Assembly (NCBI GenBank): GCA_937863215.1
Contig: CALMFQ010000462.1
Location: 1 to 7,155, forward strand
Direction of reading: 5' to 3'
From: an uncultured Pseudomonadota bacterium
Lineage (GTDB): Bacteria > Pseudomonadota > Gammaproteobacteria > Burkholderiales > SCOH01
DNA: 7,155 bases
Numbering within the stretch: the stretch's first letter is position 1; the number at the start of each line of letters is the position of its first letter. Shown here in pieces: positions 5,862 through 7,155 of this stretch. A program made the translations under genes and the position numbers. The notes under the pieces were generated by a model that saw only the letters and a program-made list of their open reading frames with translations, was not told the DNA's origin and made no database searches.

Positions 5862-6596
5862 AGCTACATCGTCAGTCTTGTTGTCCAGCCAGCCGGCAAC
5901 GATCACTCCGGCTTCGTACAGCAGCCACAGCGGCACCGCCAGCATGACCTGGGACAGTACGTCCGGCGGCGTAACCACTGCGGCAACAACGAATGAGCCG
6001 ACGATTACATAAGAGCGGGCTTCCTTGAGCTTGGCGACGCTCACCACGCCGAAACGCACCAGCAGGATTACCGCGATCGGTACCTCGAACGTTACGCCGA
6101 ACGCCAGAAACATGCCGAGCACGAAATCCAGGTAGTGGCCGATATCGGTCATCACCGCTACGCCGGATGGCGCGACCTGGTTCATGAAACCGAACACCAC
6201 CGGGAACACCAGAAAATAGGCGAACGCCATGCCGACGACAAACAGAATCGTGCTCGCCACTACCAGCGGCGCAATCATTTTCTTTTCGTGGTCGTACAGG
6301 CCGGGGGCGATGAAAGACCAGGCCTGGTAGAGCGTATGTGGCAGACTGATCAGGAACGCAGCCATCATCGTCACCTTCATCGGGACGAAGAACGGCGTGG
6401 TGACTTCGGTTGCCACCATCTGGCCGCCTTTCGGCAGCGAATTCAGCATTGGCAGCGCCAGCAGGTGATAGATGTCGCCCGACCAGTGGAACAATGCGAC
6501 GAATACCACGATGATGCCGACAAATATCCGCAGCAAGCGGTCGCGCAGTTCAATCAGGTGCGAAATGAAGGTTTGTTGCGCGTCTTCGGGAATCAT
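5856..6596 (-). CDS. tatC: TatC, core subunit of the twin-arginine protein translocase
   Basis: TatC is the polytopic membrane protein that, with TatB, recognises twin-arginine signal peptides and recruits TatA to export folded proteins. The 246-residue product matches the family. The N-terminal signal-binding region FISHLIELRDRLLR (10-23) includes Glu16. The first periplasmic loop carries ATEVTTPFFVPMK (62-74). FIAPGLYDHEKK (95-106) includes Glu104, the counterpart of E. coli Glu103. AFGVTFEVP (in helix 4) and a late TPPDVLSQ motif are also present, and six membrane helices can be placed. The start codon overlaps the tatB stop (ATGA, 6596-6593), and no good Shine-Dalgarno precedes it, so translation is probably coupled to tatB. 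The C-terminal tail is short compared with E. coli TatC, which is not unusual for the family. Confidence 0.97.
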   Translation of the reverse strand: MIPEDAQQTFISHLIELRDRLLRIFVGIIVVFVALFHWSGDIYHLLALPMLNSLPKGGQMVATEVTTPFFVPMKVTMMAAFLISLPHTLYQAWSFIAPGLYDHEKKMIAPLVVASTILFVVGMAFAYFLVFPVVFGFMNQVAPSGVAVMTDIGHYLDFVLGMFLAFGVTFEVPIAVILLVRFGVVSVAKLKEARSYVIVGSFVVAAVVTPPDVLSQVMLAVPLWLLYEAGVIVAGWLDNKTDDVAA

Positions 6597-7093
6597 CCGG
6601 CTTTGGGTGGGTTGGGTTGAGTGGAGGCCGGATCGGCGAACAGATCCATTTGCCGCGCGAGGAATTCCTGTTCCTCGCTTGCCGACAGCAGCTGGGCGGA
6701 CAGGTCAATCGCCTGCGAGGCGAACAGGTCGCCGGAACGGGTATCGACGGCCGGGCCGGAGGTATCCGCCGCTAGCGGAACATGTTCGATTTCCTGCTTC
6801 ACCTGCGCCAGTTCCTGATGAATCTGGCTGACTTCGGTTTCTGCCTTGTGGATTTCCTGATGGATGGTCTGCTCGAACTGCTGTGCTGCCGCCTGGATTT
6901 CCTGCTGCGTCTTGCGCAACTCCTCCAGTTCGATCTGGCGGTTGACCTCGTCGCGTACCTGTGCAGCATAGCGCTGCGCCTTGCCGACGAAATGGCCGAC
7001 GGTGCGCGCGACCTTGGGCAGGCGCTCGGGGCCGATTACCACCAGCGCTACCGCCCCGATCACCATCAGTTCGCCAAAGCTGACGTCAAACAC
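6593..7093 (-). CDS. tatB: TatB, twin-arginine translocase receptor subunit
   Basis: TatB partners TatC in the receptor for twin-arginine signal peptides. The 166-residue product has the classic N-terminus MFDVSFGEL with Glu8, one membrane helix (about 5-20), the hinge GPERLP (21-26), an amphipathic helix, and a long Gln/Glu-rich coiled-coil-like region (about 45-104) in which QEI recurs. The low-complexity tail ends at about 166. The start codon is GTG (7093-7091): the frame has a TGA stop five codons upstream (7108-7106) and no ATG between, and the next Met (residue 10) would destroy the membrane helix. A weak GGAC precedes it at about eight bases. TatB is told from TatA by Glu8, the FDVSFGEL start, the greater length and its place before tatC. 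Confidence 0.96.
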   Translation of the reverse strand: MFDVSFGELMVIGAVALVVIGPERLPKVARTVGHFVGKAQRYAAQVRDEVNRQIELEELRKTQQEIQAAAQQFEQTIHQEIHKAETEVSQIHQELAQVKQEIEHVPLAADTSGPAVDTRSGDLFASQAIDLSAQLLSASEEQEFLARQMDLFADPASTQPNPPKAG

Positions 7094-7127
7094 GTTGGGC
7101 GTCCATCATTGCGTTGCCAAGGGCGCC

Positions 7128-7155
7128 TCAGGCACGCTTGTCGTGCGAATCGGCG
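7128..7155 (-). CDS. tatA: Probable C-terminal end of tatA (partial)
   Basis: On the minus strand one frame entering from the right edge reads ADSHDKRA and stops at TGA (7130-7128), 34 bases before tatB. TatA proteins end in a short charged tail, and tatA normally comes directly before tatB, so this is probably its last codons. The call rests on position and on a hydrophilic tail only; eight residues cannot prove identity, and the other two frames at the edge are not excluded. Confidence 0.5.

Noticed and set aside
6789..6902. Recurring GATTTCCTG on the plus strand, which looked like a short DNA repeat or uptake signal
   Set aside because: Each copy encodes Gln-Glu-Ile in the TatB coiled-coil region, so protein repetition explains it; no copy was noticed outside tatB.
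1..7155. Possible mobile or defence island
   Set aside because: Every gene is a conserved housekeeping gene in an order familiar from betaproteobacteria, with no integrase, transposase, terminal repeats, CRISPR repeats or composition break.

Overview
The window reads as an ordinary, conserved chromosomal segment of a betaproteobacterium. The best guess is the order Neisseriales, because the SspA and cytochrome b proteins have the sequence style of that group; this is judged from remembered family sequences, not a search. The genes are of even composition. I see no insertion sequence, prophage, CRISPR array, tRNA or rRNA gene, and no sign of recent transfer.

Layout, from the right edge leftward. 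The minus strand carries the end of a tat operon: the last codons of a probable tatA (7128-7155), then tatB (GTG start at 7093), then tatC, which overlaps tatB by four bases (ATGA). Facing tatC on the plus strand is a membrane-anchored, single-PDZ serine protease of the DegS/AlgW type (4596-5765). Its start codon lies only 11 bases from that of a divergent Nif3/DUF34 metalloprotein gene (3838-4584, minus). After a 94-base gap with a plausible promoter comes the minus-strand petABC operon for the cytochrome bc1 complex: Rieske protein, cytochrome b and cytochrome c1, with gaps of 15 and 11 bases. A strong intrinsic terminator (1092-1119) closes it. Next come sspA and the 5' part of sspB (cut by the left edge), separated by a 10-bp hairpin.

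How the genes fit together. PetA, PetB and PetC form the ubiquinol:cytochrome c oxidoreductase of the inner membrane. PetA carries a twin-arginine N-terminus, so it is an expected client of the TatABC translocase encoded about 2 kb away. PetC has a Sec signal peptide and a CxxCH haem site. The DegS-like protease would act on the periplasmic face as an envelope quality-control or stress-signalling enzyme. SspA binds RNA polymerase in starvation, and SspB delivers ssrA-tagged proteins to ClpXP. The shared theme is respiration, envelope export and stress housekeeping.

I did not find a new system. The points worth a second look are small: the very tight nif3/protease divergent junction with a TATAAT inside the nif3 coding region, the cysteines in SspA's thioredoxin-like domain, hairpins at operon junctions, and the close linkage of the Tat machinery with its Rieske substrate.
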